From positions 1-55,236 of the forward strand of contig JAEZHF010000025.1 in NCBI GenBank assembly GCA_023416745.1: a stretch of 55,236 nucleotides of DNA, in the 5' to 3' direction. Position 1 is the first letter of the stretch, and each line of letters opens with the position of its first letter. This DNA comes from Bacillota bacterium (GTDB taxonomy: Bacteria; Bacillota; Clostridia; Christensenellales; SZUA-584). Below are positions 34,670 through 43,942 of the stretch, piece after piece. The position numbers were made by a program, and so were the translations under genes. The notes under the pieces are model-generated. The model did no database searches, was not told the origin of the DNA, and saw nothing but the letters and a program-made list of their open reading frames with translations.

Positions 34670-35599
34670 ATGACAGGCAGGATTACGGTTTTTGGAAGCT
34701 TTGCGCTGGATCTCGCATCCCGGGCGGATCATCTGCCAGGGCCGGCGGAAACGGTGGTGGGCAGCGCATTCGCGATGGGGCCGGGGGGCAAGGGTTCCAA
34801 TCAAGGGGTGGCGGCACATCGCGCGGGTGCGGATGTGAGTATGGTCACCAAGGTGGGCGATGATGTATTTGGCAAAATCGCGCTGGATTTTTACCGGTCC
34901 GAGGGTATGAATACCGATTTGGTATTCGTAGACACACAGAAGGAGACGGGTACTGCGCTGATTATGGTGGATGAGACGACAGGTCAGAACCAGATACTGA
35001 TGGTACCCGGCGCGTGCGGCAACATCAACGACGAGGATATTGAGCGCGCGGCTCCGTTCATCAGAAGCTCCTGTATACTGCTGACTCAGCTGGAGATCAA
35101 TCTGGATGCCAACTGGAAGGCAATTGACATTGCGCATAGCGCGGGGGTGAAGGTGGTACTTAACACTGCGCCTGCCCGCAAGGTGGACGATGATATACTG
35201 GCCAAAGTGGATGTGCTGACACCCAACGAAGTGGAAGCGTCGGTGCTGGCCGGTGTGGAGATCAGGACGATGGATGATGCGCGCCGTGCGGCCGATGTGC
35301 TGCAGCGCAAGGGCGTGGGCGAGATCGTGATCACGATGGGAGCCCAAGGAGCGTATGCACGCAGCGGCGGCCGCGAGCGCACTATCCCGCGGCTTAGCGT
35401 GAATGTGGTGGACACCACCGGCGCTGGCGACGCGTTCAACGGCGCGTTGGTGACGGCTCTGGCCGAAGGGTGCGATCTGTTCGCGGCAGCTGAGTTTGCC
35501 AACGTGGCGGGGGCGCTATCCGTGACGAAAAAGGGCACCGCTCAGGCGATGCCTTTGCGCAGTGAGATCGATGCGTTCCGTTCACAGGCACGCGGCTGA
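34670..35599 (+). CDS. rbsK: Ribokinase (PfkB family)
   Basis: ATG 34670 follows GGAGGAG; an in-frame ATG 12 nt upstream is less well placed. The 309-residue protein has the ribokinase signatures: N-terminal FGSFALDLA, MGPGGKGSNQGVAAHRAG (about 39-56), TPNEVEA, and catalytic VDTTGAGDAFNGAL (about 246-259). Ribokinase phosphorylates ribose to ribose-5-phosphate. No ribose transporter or rbs regulator is adjacent, so it may work in nucleoside salvage. A related pentose or nucleoside kinase activity is possible. Confidence 0.88.
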   Translation: MTGRITVFGSFALDLASRADHLPGPAETVVGSAFAMGPGGKGSNQGVAAHRAGADVSMVTKVGDDVFGKIALDFYRSEGMNTDLVFVDTQKETGTALIMVDETTGQNQILMVPGACGNINDEDIERAAPFIRSSCILLTQLEINLDANWKAIDIAHSAGVKVVLNTAPARKVDDDILAKVDVLTPNEVEASVLAGVEIRTMDDARRAADVLQRKGVGEIVITMGAQGAYARSGGRERTIPRLSVNVVDTTGAGDAFNGALVTALAEGCDLFAAAEFANVAGALSVTKKGTAQAMPLRSEIDAFRSQARG

Positions 35600-35715
35600 T
35601 AATAAGCGCGGCTGCGCCGGTATCAGCATAATGCTAATCGTCTGTGGGAAATTGACCGGATACGGGTTTAAAAAAGGCTGTCCGCGTGGTAGACTGTCTA
35701 CTGACGGAGGTTGAT

Positions 35716-36561
35716 ATGTTTATCGCGGATAATCTGACAGAGTATACGGTGCTGGACACCGGAGATGGCGAGAAGCTGGAGGACGTGGGCGGTATCGTGC
35801 TGCAGCGGCCTGACCCGCAGGTGATATGGGACAAGACAAACCCGGATGTGTGGCAACCGCATGCGGTTTACGACCGCAGCGACACGGGAGGCGGCAGCTG
35901 GCGCTTCATTAAAAAGGTACCGGAGCGCTGGACGATAGAGCTTGGTGGACTCAAATTTCATGTGCGGCCTACCGGTTTTAAGCATATCGGCGTGTTTCCG
36001 GAGCAGGCGGCCAACTGGGAATACATCCGGCAGCGCATTGCCGGGGCAGGGCGAGCCGCGAACGTGCTGAATCTGTTCGCGTATACGGGCGGCGCGACGC
36101 TGGCGGCATTGTCGGCGGGCGCTGCGGTGGTGCATGTGGACGCGGCGAAGAGCATGAACGATTGGGCCAAAGAGAACGCGAAGCTGTCCGGCCTGGGTGA
36201 CGCGGATGTGCGCTTCATCGCGGACGACTGTCACAAGTTCGTGCTGCGCGAGCAGCGGCGGGGACGCCGCTACGACGGCATCGTGATGGACCCGCCGTCG
36301 TACGGGCGCAGCGAAAACAGCGTCTGGAAGATCGAACAGCACCTGTTTCCGCTGGTGCGCGACTGCGCGGCGCTGCTGTCCGACAATCCAATGTTCTTCA
36401 TCATCAACTCATATACCACCGGCCTGTCCGATGTGGTCACAAGAAATATGTTGGCGCAATGCCTGCCCAAAGGGCGTATTGAGTCCGGCACGCTGGTGCT
36501 GCCGCAGAAGGGGTCGGATATTCTGCTGCCCTGCGGCACCACCTCGAGATGGCAGCCGTGA
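35716..36561 (+). CDS. Class I SAM-dependent methyltransferase, RlmI/RlmK-like
   Basis: ATG 35716 follows GGAGG; the ORF is open ten codons further up. The 281-residue protein has NLFAYTGGATLAAL (about 113-126) for SAM, acidic loop VHVDAAKSM, and catalytic DPPSYGR (about 189-195), as in the 23S rRNA cytosine-C5 or guanine-N2 methyltransferases of the RlmI/RlmL group. No N-terminal PUA domain is present, so the RNA target is uncertain. It overlaps the RluA-like gene by 13 nt, making an RNA-modification gene pair. Confidence 0.85.
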   Translation: MFIADNLTEYTVLDTGDGEKLEDVGGIVLQRPDPQVIWDKTNPDVWQPHAVYDRSDTGGGSWRFIKKVPERWTIELGGLKFHVRPTGFKHIGVFPEQAANWEYIRQRIAGAGRAANVLNLFAYTGGATLAALSAGAAVVHVDAAKSMNDWAKENAKLSGLGDADVRFIADDCHKFVLREQRRGRRYDGIVMDPPSYGRSENSVWKIEQHLFPLVRDCAALLSDNPMFFIINSYTTGLSDVVTRNMLAQCLPKGRIESGTLVLPQKGSDILLPCGTTSRWQP

Positions 36562-37232
36562 ACGTGCTTTACGAGGACAACCACCTATTGGCAGTGGAAA
36601 AGCCTTACGGTGTTCCGTCGCAGGCGGACGAGACGGGTGACGCCGACATGCTGAGCCTGTGTAAGGCATACATCAAGGATAAATATCAGAAGCCGGGCGA
36701 GGTTTATCTCGGGCTGGTGCACCGGCTTGACAGGCCGACGGGCGGCGTGATGGTGTTTGCGCGCACGTCCAAGGCGGCTGCGCGGCTGACGGCGCAGATA
36801 AAGTCCGGTAAGTTTGAGAAGACGTATCTGGCCGTGCTGACAGCTGCGCCGCCTGAAAAGGCGGGCAGGATGGCGCATTGGCTGGTGAAGGACGAAGCGG
36901 CACACATCGCGCGGGTGGCGGACGAGTCCGCGCCGGGCGCAAAGCTGGCGGAGCTGGAATATGAGATGCTGGCGCAGCGGGAAGGGCTGCATCTTGTGCG
37001 CATACGCCTGTTGACAGGACGATTCCACCAGATACGCGTGCAGATGGCGTCGTCGGGCTGTTCGGTCTACGGCGATATGAAGTACGGTGCGCGCGGTATA
37101 AAAGCGCCGCTGGCGCTGTTCGCATATCGGCTGTGTCTGGATCACCCCACAAAGGGCGAGAGGCTTTGCTTTACCGCGCGGCCTGGTCGGCATCCCTTTA
37201 CACTGTTTGATTTACCGTGCGATACGGTTTAA
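36549..37232 (+). CDS. RluA-family RNA pseudouridine synthase
   Basis: A 227-residue enzyme with the canonical catalytic motif HRLDRPTGG (about 58-66; Asp is the nucleophile) and the downstream LLTGRFHQIRVQMAS. It lacks an N-terminal S4 domain, so it resembles the short RluA/TruC forms. ATG 36549 lies within the end of the methyltransferase gene. It modifies uridine in rRNA or tRNA; the exact target cannot be inferred. Compare the degenerate paralogue at 46.4 kb. Confidence 0.92.
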   Translation: MAAVNVLYEDNHLLAVEKPYGVPSQADETGDADMLSLCKAYIKDKYQKPGEVYLGLVHRLDRPTGGVMVFARTSKAAARLTAQIKSGKFEKTYLAVLTAAPPEKAGRMAHWLVKDEAAHIARVADESAPGAKLAELEYEMLAQREGLHLVRIRLLTGRFHQIRVQMASSGCSVYGDMKYGARGIKAPLALFAYRLCLDHPTKGERLCFTARPGRHPFTLFDLPCDTV

Positions 37233-37249
37233 TATCGGGAGGTTACTGG

Positions 37250-37906
37250 TTGCTTAAAGCGGTTTTGTTTGACATGGACGGGGTACTTGTGGATTCGGAG
37301 CCCGAATATCAAAAGCTGGATATACAGCTGGCACGTGAACTGGGCTTCGAGCTGACGCCCGCAGAGCAGAGCCTGTATGTGGGCGTCAGTACAGTGGATA
37401 TGTGGCGGGCGATACAGAAAAGGCACGGATTCGCCGAAGACCCGCTGGCGGTGGCGCGGAAGGAAACGGCGCTGATGTCGCGCTACTACGAAAACGGTGA
37501 TTTATGCCCCTATGACGCGTCGGTGGCGTTGCTGAAAAGCTGCGCGGCTGAGGGACTCAAGGTGGCAGTGGCCACGTCTTCCGAGCATAAAAACGCGGAA
37601 TGGGTTGTGCGACGGCTGGGGCTGGCGGACATCGTGGACGCCGTGGTTTCGAGCTGCATGACGAAACGATCCAAGCCTGCGCCGGACATATTCCTGCTGG
37701 CGATGGATCGGCTGGGCGTGGTCGGCGCAGAATGCATCGTCATTGAGGACGCGGACAATGGCATCACGGCGGCGCGTGCGGCGGGTGCGGCCAAAGTGAT
37801 CGGCATCCGGCATCCGGTCGGTCGGCAGTCGCTGAGCGGTGCGGACCTTGTCGTGGACTCGCTGGAGGGTATCACGGTACAGGCGCTGAGAGATATGCTT
37901 GCGTGA
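37250..37906 (+). CDS. HAD-superfamily phosphatase, beta-phosphoglucomutase-like
   Basis: The likely start is TTG 37250, because GGGAGG precedes it by 7 nt and the family motif follows at once; a GTG start at 37217 would overlap the previous gene and adds 11 atypical residues. The 218-residue protein has motif I FDMDGVLVDSEP with both catalytic Asp, motif II VATSSEHKN, motif III Lys in KRSKPAPD, and motif IV VIEDADNG. A subclass I helical cap lies at about 18-85. Substrate is a small phosphorylated metabolite, not identifiable here. Confidence 0.9.
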   Translation: MLKAVLFDMDGVLVDSEPEYQKLDIQLARELGFELTPAEQSLYVGVSTVDMWRAIQKRHGFAEDPLAVARKETALMSRYYENGDLCPYDASVALLKSCAAEGLKVAVATSSEHKNAEWVVRRLGLADIVDAVVSSCMTKRSKPAPDIFLLAMDRLGVVGAECIVIEDADNGITAARAAGAAKVIGIRHPVGRQSLSGADLVVDSLEGITVQALRDMLA

Positions 37907-37943
37907 GCAATATTCGCTTGATGTGGGGCGGTTGCAAAGTGCG

Positions 37944-38035
37944 AGGGAATGCATTCGCGAAGGCATTCCCTAATGGGATTCTTTAGGAATTTATTCCTTG
38001 AGCGGTGGTGTGGAGGCTGTGCCTCCAAGGTCTTA
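37944..38035. repeat. Hairpin cluster, copy B of the dispersed intergenic repeat
   Basis: Three consecutive inverted repeats: agggaatgc/gcattccct (37944-37971), aggaat/attcct (37985-37998) and tggaggc/gcctcca (38011-38027). The last, with its 3' flank ccaagg-tcttaag, matches copy A at 18838-18863. Confidence 0.6.
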
Positions 38036-38042
38036 AGTTTGT

Positions 38043-38069
38043 GCGGGATGCGTCCCGCTTTATTTTTTT
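38043..38069 (+). terminator. Terminator of the ribokinase-to-HAD gene block
   Basis: A 6-bp GC stem (gcggga with tcccgc), tetraloop tgcg, then a T-rich tract of eleven bases with one A. Confidence 0.75.
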
Positions 38070-38130
38070 GTGCCGGTCGTGTATAATGGGGCAGGTTTTA
38101 CCGATACGGCAGATTTTTGGAGGATGAGCG

Positions 38131-40053
38131 TTGGTCGCGCTGTCAATAAACAACATAAACAAGAGCTTTGGCGCAGACGAGGTGCTGAGCAACATATCAC
38201 TGGTGCTGACGGACGAACAGCGGCTGGGGCTGGTAGGCCCCAACGGCGCGGGCAAGACGACGCTGCTGCGCATCATCTGCGGCGAGATGGCCGCGGACAG
38301 CGGCAGTGTGAGCATAGCCAACCCCGCGGGGCTGGGATATCTCAGTCAGGAGGTGCCTGCCGGTACAGACGATACCGTATGGGGCACAATGCTGGCGGTG
38401 TTTGACGACGTCTTCGCGCTGGAGGAGCGCATGCGTGCGCTGGAGCACAAGATGGCGGAAGCCGCAGCGGACAGCGACGCGTGGCGGCGCGTGTCCCGCG
38501 AGTATGAGCGTGTAACGCGGGCATTCGAGGAAGCGGACGGTTACGGGTACAAGAGCGCCATCGGCGGCGTACTCAAAGGCCTGGGGCTCGGTGAAGAGAC
38601 GTTTGAACAACCGGTGTCCACGCTGTCCGGCGGGCAGCGGGCGCGGCTGGCGCTGGGGCGTCTGCTGCTTAAAAAACCCACATTGCTGCTGCTGGACGAG
38701 CCCACCAACCATCTGGATGCGGGCGCGATCGAATGGCTGGAAGGCTATCTCAAAAGCTGGCGCGGTGCGGTGATACTGGTCTCGCATGACCGCTGGTTCC
38801 TTGATCAGCTGTGCACGCATGTGGCGGGGCTTTACAACAACAAGCTGAGCGTGGAACCGGGCAATTACTCCGCGTTCGCGGCCAAGCGGCAGGAGCAGCG
38901 GCGGCTGCAGCAGAAGGCGTATGAGCACAACCAGCGGGAAATCAAACGGCAGGAAGCCGTGATCGAGCGGTATAAAACGTGGGGGCGTTCGGGCGGCGGT
39001 AAAAATTTTATCAAAGCGCAGGCGCGGGAACACCTGCTGGAGAAGATGGAGCGTGTGGACCGCCCCGAAGCGGAGCGGGCGCGTATGTCTCTGAAGCTGG
39101 ACGGCGGCGCAACCGCGGAAGAAGTGCTGATCGCCGAAAACCTGTCCATGGCGTTCGGGGACAAGCCGTTGTTCGACGGGCTGGACCTGCGGCTGTACAA
39201 GGGTGAAAGCGCGGCGCTGGTGGGTCCCAACGGCGTGGGCAAAACGACTCTGCTGCGCATCGTGGCGGGTAAGCTGATACCGCTAAGCGGAAGTGTCACG
39301 CTGGGCGCGGGCGTGAAGATGGGCTATTATGAACAGCTGCAGGAGGGTCTGAATGTGCGCTGCAGCGTGATTGAGGAGCTGCGCGAGGCGTACCCGTCCA
39401 AGACGGACGCCGAACTGCGTAACATGCTGGCAGGGTTCCTGTTCTTAGGGGACGACGTGTTCAAGCCGGTGTCGGCGCTGTCAGGCGGTGAGAAGGGACG
39501 GCTGGCGCTGCTGAAGCTGATGATGTCGCGACCGGCGCTGCTGCTGTTGGACGAGCCGACCAATCATCTGGACATGGACAGCCGCGAGGTGCTGGAGGAT
39601 GCGCTGATCGATTTTGATGGTACAATACTTTTTGTCAGCCACGACCGGTATTTCATCAACCGGGTGGCCGCCAGTGTGCTGGAGCTGAAGGACGGCGAAC
39701 TGACCGCGTTCGAAGGCAACTGGAGCAGCTATCAGGCGGCGTTGGATGAGCGCAAAACAGCCGCGGCGCAACCATACGCAGACGACGGGCTGACGCGCAC
39801 TGAAGCGTCCAAACGCCGGCGTGCGAGCCGCGAGGAGGAACAGCGTCAAAAAGCGCAGAAGCTGCGCGTGGCACAGATAGAAAAGGAGATCGCGCAGGCA
39901 GAAGCGCGTTTGAAGGCGATCGAAGAGACGCTGGCCGACCCGTCGGTTTTGAGCGAAACGGAGATCGTGGCGCTGTCCGGCGAGCACGAAACGGTGCAGC
40001 AACAGGAGCAGGCATTATTGGAACGATGGGAACAGGCGCATGAGACTGCCTGA
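38131..40053 (+). CDS. ABC-F family ATP-binding protein
   Basis: A 640-residue soluble protein with two ABC ATPase domains and no membrane segment. TTG 38131 is the start (GGAGG 8 nt upstream). The first domain has GPNGAGKTT and LSGGQRARLALG, the second GPNGVGKTT and LSGGEKGRLALL, with LLLLDEPTNHLD in both. Between them is the ABC-F linker (about 235-320, Arg/Lys/Gln-rich). The C-terminal region after about residue 540 is a charged coiled coil. ABC-F proteins act at the ribosomal E site, some giving antibiotic resistance; this one looks like the housekeeping YdiF/Uup group (inference). Confidence 0.94.
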   Translation: MVALSINNINKSFGADEVLSNISLVLTDEQRLGLVGPNGAGKTTLLRIICGEMAADSGSVSIANPAGLGYLSQEVPAGTDDTVWGTMLAVFDDVFALEERMRALEHKMAEAAADSDAWRRVSREYERVTRAFEEADGYGYKSAIGGVLKGLGLGEETFEQPVSTLSGGQRARLALGRLLLKKPTLLLLDEPTNHLDAGAIEWLEGYLKSWRGAVILVSHDRWFLDQLCTHVAGLYNNKLSVEPGNYSAFAAKRQEQRRLQQKAYEHNQREIKRQEAVIERYKTWGRSGGGKNFIKAQAREHLLEKMERVDRPEAERARMSLKLDGGATAEEVLIAENLSMAFGDKPLFDGLDLRLYKGESAALVGPNGVGKTTLLRIVAGKLIPLSGSVTLGAGVKMGYYEQLQEGLNVRCSVIEELREAYPSKTDAELRNMLAGFLFLGDDVFKPVSALSGGEKGRLALLKLMMSRPALLLLDEPTNHLDMDSREVLEDALIDFDGTILFVSHDRYFINRVAASVLELKDGELTAFEGNWSSYQAALDERKTAAAQPYADDGLTRTEASKRRRASREEEQRQKAQKLRVAQIEKEIAQAEARLKAIEETLADPSVLSETEIVALSGEHETVQQQEQALLERWEQAHETA

Positions 40054-40072
40054 AGCGGCGGAAAAGATGCGG

Positions 40073-41731
40073 CTAAGACCGGACTTCGCAGGCAGTCGAT
40101 ACGATACCACCGGTCCGGAAATAGAAGGTTACATATTCGGCTGACGTTTTTGTTGTCGTCGAGCACATGTTGATGCTGACCTTAACATTGGGATATATGG
40201 CTTTTAGCACATGCAGACGTGCCCGGCTGAGCTCCTCAATATTCTTCATGAGCTCTTCCAGTTCTGTTACAGCTTGTGCATACTGCTGCTGAAGCTGATC
40301 CTTGGCGGCATTTAGCTTCGTCAGGTATTGTTGGTTCTCAGCTGAATCGCTGTGGGCAGGCATAACGCGGATCATCATGCTGACCTTATCGAGCTGTGAC
40401 TTGATATCATCCCTCGCGGTAGTCAGCCTGGTGCAGTGGGCGCGCATTTCGGCATTAGCCCCCAGTTCAATGACTGTGAGCTCGTTTGAAGTTGAGCCTA
40501 TCGTGTTTGCGGTGATCATACGGCGCGCGCGCAAAGAACCGCCGAGTATACGGGCCCATTTCCCCTGCATTTTGATCATGTCACCTGCGCAAACGTGGCA
40601 GTGGACGATGGAGTCTGAGATTATATTGCCTTGCGCTTCAACGGTGCTGCGTTCCAGAAAACGCGCCACGATGTTGCCGCCTGCTTTGAGACATCCCTTC
40701 TCCATACCCTGCATGCCGTTTTTCAAAACAATATCCTTACCGGCGATAATGGTCGCGGCTTCCACATAACCGCCGATTTCGACCGTGCCGGCGGCTTCTA
40801 TGGTGAGCCCTGATATGACATCGCCCGAGACGATCACATCGCCGTCAAACTGTATATTACCGATGCCCATATCGACATCACCTGGAATACGGAAAACATC
40901 CGCCACCTCGATATGATCTTTAATGTAGTCAACTCTGCCGCTTTTAACTGCGATGAGGCTCAAACCGTCATCCGAGACACGTACATTTTTACCCTTGGGG
41001 AACCTCATGTCACGGCCCCTCTGAGCGGGCAACGCCTGTCCTTTTACTGTGCAGCCTTCCACACCTTCACCGGGCTGTATCAAAGTCGCAACCGTCTCGC
41101 CTTCCTTCACGCTTTCAAACACTTTGAGGCTTTTGTAGTCTGCGCTGCCGTCCTCCGCTATCGTCGGAGCATAGCTGCGCTGCGTATTGAACAGCAGGAC
41201 GACCTTCCCGTCCTCGCCCCTTTCGGCGGGCTTGCCATCGGCAATCGGGATCTCCTGATAGTATTGCCTTTTCGCGACTGCTATTTGGACAGCCTGCTCG
41301 TTCAAACCGGAAACGACACCCCATTTTTCCCGTATCACAGCAAGCAGTTCATCCGCATCGCGGTCCGTTCCTGTACCACAGGGCGGCAGCAGCACCATTT
41401 TGGCAGACATCTCACCACGCGGGATCACCAAAAAAACTTCAGTGTCGGCCGGAGGTTCCGGTTGGGCGTCCGCAATACGGATACGCGTCTCGTGACGCCG
41501 AATGCGCAGGAGGGGGGCGACGATATCAAGTCCGGCAATATTTCTTCGGTTGAGATCGTACGACAGCACAGCAGGCTGTATCGGCAGACCGCCCTGGTCC
41601 TCATAAGATGCGTTGATGAACACGCCGTCTTCCGCATATTCCAATGAATAGAACGCGTCCTTAACCAAGCCGTTGTCGTCTGTACCGGCGTTTTGAATAT
41701 CCGTATTCTGATATTGTTCCAAATCAGACAT
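40073..41731 (-). CDS. FapA/DUF342 family protein (flagellar assembly protein A-like)
   Basis: ATG 41731 follows AGGAGAG, so the 71-codon open extension upstream is rejected. The 552-residue protein has an N-terminal region of FapA type, then glycine- and valine-rich right-handed beta-helix repeats (about 265-420, such as GDVIVSGDVISGLTIEA and GTVEIGGYVEAATI), and a C-terminal coiled coil (about 440-510). DUF342 proteins are cytosolic; one in Vibrio (FapA) helps localise polar flagellar components. A consensus SigD promoter 32 nt upstream supports a motility link. Convergent with the ABC-F gene. Confidence 0.88.
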   Translation of the reverse strand: MSDLEQYQNTDIQNAGTDDNGLVKDAFYSLEYAEDGVFINASYEDQGGLPIQPAVLSYDLNRRNIAGLDIVAPLLRIRRHETRIRIADAQPEPPADTEVFLVIPRGEMSAKMVLLPPCGTGTDRDADELLAVIREKWGVVSGLNEQAVQIAVAKRQYYQEIPIADGKPAERGEDGKVVLLFNTQRSYAPTIAEDGSADYKSLKVFESVKEGETVATLIQPGEGVEGCTVKGQALPAQRGRDMRFPKGKNVRVSDDGLSLIAVKSGRVDYIKDHIEVADVFRIPGDVDMGIGNIQFDGDVIVSGDVISGLTIEAAGTVEIGGYVEAATIIAGKDIVLKNGMQGMEKGCLKAGGNIVARFLERSTVEAQGNIISDSIVHCHVCAGDMIKMQGKWARILGGSLRARRMITANTIGSTSNELTVIELGANAEMRAHCTRLTTARDDIKSQLDKVSMMIRVMPAHSDSAENQQYLTKLNAAKDQLQQQYAQAVTELEELMKNIEELSRARLHVLKAIYPNVKVSINMCSTTTKTSAEYVTFYFRTGGIVSTACEVRS

Positions 41732-41762
41732 CGGCGCTCTCCTGTCAGTTCTGCTAATCAAT

Positions 41763-41790
41763 ATATCGGCAGTTTGACAGAATTCATTTA
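41763..41790 (-). promoter_or_regulatory. SigD (sigma-28) promoter of the DUF342 gene
   Basis: On the minus strand TAAA (plus 41787-41790), 16 nt, then GCCGATAT (plus 41763-41770), a perfect 8 of 8 match to the known SigD -10 element with spacing inside the 14-16 range. It is 32 nt from the start codon. Confidence 0.75.
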
Positions 41791-41944
41791 GCGTTTTAAT
41801 GGAACTGGAATTATATTTCAATATGTTGTTAGAAAACAGAAAAAACTTCAGTGAAACAGATAAAGCATTCATGATCCGGGGCACATTCCGTTCATATAAT
41901 ATGCATGTAAATATTTGAACCATGATGGGGTCTGATTTGAGCAT

Positions 41945-42349
41945 CTACCCGAAAAACCGCTTGATTTCGATCTCTGCGTTTTCGGGAGAGTCGGAGCCGT
42001 GGATGAGGTTAAAGCGGACGCAGTACGTCAGGTCGCCGCGAATCGTTCCGGCGACACGGTCCTCGAACTCCGTCGCGCCCATGAGCTGCCGCGTGCCCAT
42101 CACAACGTTCATGCCCTCTACGATCAGTGCCAGCACCGGGCCGGACGTCATGTATTCCACGATCAGCGGATAATACGGCCGGCTCACCATATGAGCATAG
42201 TGCTCGTCCAGTATCTCCTTGGACAGACGCAGCATTTTGGCGTCGGATATCCGGTAGCCCTTCCTCTCGATGCGGGAGAGCACCTCGCCGACCAGCCCTC
42301 GCTGGACGCAGTCGGGCTTGAGCATAATAAACGTTCTTTCAGTTTCCAT
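41945..42349 (-). CDS. ndk: Nucleoside diphosphate kinase
   Basis: A 134-residue Ndk of normal length, AAGGAG before ATG 42349. The N-terminal TFIMLKPDCVQRGLVGE, the TRQLMGATEFEDRVAGTIRGD segment and the phospho-histidine loop FNLIHGSDSPENA are all present. It transfers the gamma phosphate between nucleoside tri- and diphosphates. It lies alone between glyS and the DUF342 gene, with 213 nt downstream that carry the SigD promoter of the latter. Confidence 0.95.
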   Translation of the reverse strand: METERTFIMLKPDCVQRGLVGEVLSRIERKGYRISDAKMLRLSKEILDEHYAHMVSRPYYPLIVEYMTSGPVLALIVEGMNVVMGTRQLMGATEFEDRVAGTIRGDLTYCVRFNLIHGSDSPENAEIEIKRFFG

Positions 42350-42477
42350 AATGCACTCCTTGTTTGGTGTCTGTAATTTGGCGATATGTTTTAAGCATAG
42401 ACAAAATAAGGGTATATTTAGACACTATTATATCTCTTGAGTCAAGCAGCGACAACCGGATATTGAGGCAAAATAAT

Positions 42478-42505
42478 ACCGGATGGGATTTGATTCCCAT
42501 CCGGT
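42478..42505 (-). terminator. Terminator of glyS
   Basis: A perfect 11-bp stem (accggatggga with tcccatccggt) with a 6-nt loop, followed on the minus strand by the T-rich attattttg. It lies 24 nt after the glyS stop. Confidence 0.75.
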
Positions 42506-42528
42506 ACGTCTTGTACCTATGTCTGATA

Positions 42529-43917
42529 TCAGAATTTCACCATCTGGGCGATGTGCGCCGACAACTGGCTGATCTCCATGCGCGTCTGCTGCATGGTGTC
42601 GCGGTCGCGTACGGTGACGGTGCCCGTCTCCAGCGTGTCGAAGTCCACGGTGATGCAGCAAGGTGTGCCGATCTCGTCCTGTCGGCGATAGCGCTTGCCG
42701 ATGCTGCCCGTGGTATCAATATCCACCATGTGATCCCCCAGCAGCAAGTCATAAACCTCCTGCGCTTTGTCGTTCAATTGCTTTTGCAGAGGCAGTACGG
42801 CAGCCTTGAACGGCGCAAGTACGGGGGAGAGGCGCAGCACGACGCGCGTGTCGTTCTCCAGTTTTTCCTCGTCGTACGCATCGCACAGGAACGCCAGCGC
42901 CACACGGTCCGCGCCCAGCGAAGGCTCGATGCAGTAGGGCAGGAACTTTTCGTTGGTGACAGGATCCACGTACTCCAGGTTCTGGCCGGACGTGTTCTGG
43001 TGCTGTTTTAAGTCGAAGTCGGTGCGGTCCGCGATGCCCCACAGCTCGCCCCAGCCGAACGGGAACAGGAACTCAATGTCGGTGGTGGCGTTGGAATAGT
43101 GCGACAGCTCCTCTGAGTCGTGGTCACGCAGCTTGATGTTTTCGGGCGTCATGCCCAGTGACAGCAGCCAGTTGTGGCAATAATTCTTCCAGTAGTTGAA
43201 CCACTGCATCTCCTCGGCGGGCGCACAGAAGAACTCCAGCTCCATCTGCTCAAACTCGCGCGTGCGGAATGTAAAGTTGCCCGGCGTGATCTCGTTGCGA
43301 AACGATTTGCCCACCTGCCCGATACCGAACGGCAACCGCTTGCGCGTGGTGCGCTGCACATTCTTAAAGTTGACGAATATGCCCTGCGCCGTCTCGGGGC
43401 GCAGGTAGACGGTGCTGGCCGAGTCCTCCGTGACGCCCTGGAACGTCTTGAACATCAGGTTGAACTTGCGAATGTTCGTGAAGTTGTGGTTGCCGCACGC
43501 GGGGCAGTTGATGCCCTTCTCATCGATGAACGCCTCCATGTCGGCAGATTCCATACCTGCGACGGCCACTTCGAGGCCTTTCTTTGCGGCGTAGTCCTCG
43601 ATCAGCTGATCGGCCCGCCAGCGTGCTTTGCATTCCTTGCAGTCCATCAGCGGGTCGGAGAAGCCGCCCACATGGCCCGACGCCACCCACGCCTGCGGGT
43701 TCATCAGTATCGCCGCGTCCAACCCGACGTTGTACGGGCACTCCTTGATGAACTTCTTCCACCAGGCCTGCTTCACGTTATTTTTGAACTCCACGCCTAA
43801 GGGGCCATAGTCCCATGTGTTGGCGAGTCCGCCGTAGATATCTGAGCCGGGATACACAAAGCCCCGGTTTTTGCAGAGCGCCACGATGCGCTCCATCGTC
43901 TGCTTATCCTTTTTCAT
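42529..43917 (-). CDS. glyS: Glycyl-tRNA synthetase, single-chain dimeric type
   Basis: ATG 43917 follows CGGAGGGATT and yields 462 residues; the 12-codon extension upstream is rejected. Class II signatures are present: N-terminal RGFVYPGSDIYGG, motif 2 FRNEITPGNFTFRTREFEQME, motif 3 GADRVALAFL, and zinc-type cysteines CKECKARW and CPACGNHNF. The C-terminal anticodon domain runs from about 365 (PVLAPFKAAVLPL). This is the alpha2 eukaryote-like enzyme, not the alpha2beta2 GlyQ/GlyS form. A T-box leader controls it by the charging state of tRNA-Gly. Confidence 0.96.
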   Translation of the reverse strand: MKKDKQTMERIVALCKNRGFVYPGSDIYGGLANTWDYGPLGVEFKNNVKQAWWKKFIKECPYNVGLDAAILMNPQAWVASGHVGGFSDPLMDCKECKARWRADQLIEDYAAKKGLEVAVAGMESADMEAFIDEKGINCPACGNHNFTNIRKFNLMFKTFQGVTEDSASTVYLRPETAQGIFVNFKNVQRTTRKRLPFGIGQVGKSFRNEITPGNFTFRTREFEQMELEFFCAPAEEMQWFNYWKNYCHNWLLSLGMTPENIKLRDHDSEELSHYSNATTDIEFLFPFGWGELWGIADRTDFDLKQHQNTSGQNLEYVDPVTNEKFLPYCIEPSLGADRVALAFLCDAYDEEKLENDTRVVLRLSPVLAPFKAAVLPLQKQLNDKAQEVYDLLLGDHMVDIDTTGSIGKRYRRQDEIGTPCCITVDFDTLETGTVTVRDRDTMQQTRMEISQLSAHIAQMVKF

Positions 43918-43942
43918 AATCCCTCCGTTTATATTCTTCAAT

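Noticed and set aside
38082..38107. Promoter or SigD site before the ABC-F gene
   Set aside because: TATAAT at 38082 has no -35 at usable spacing, and the CCGATA at 38101 has no TAAA box upstream.
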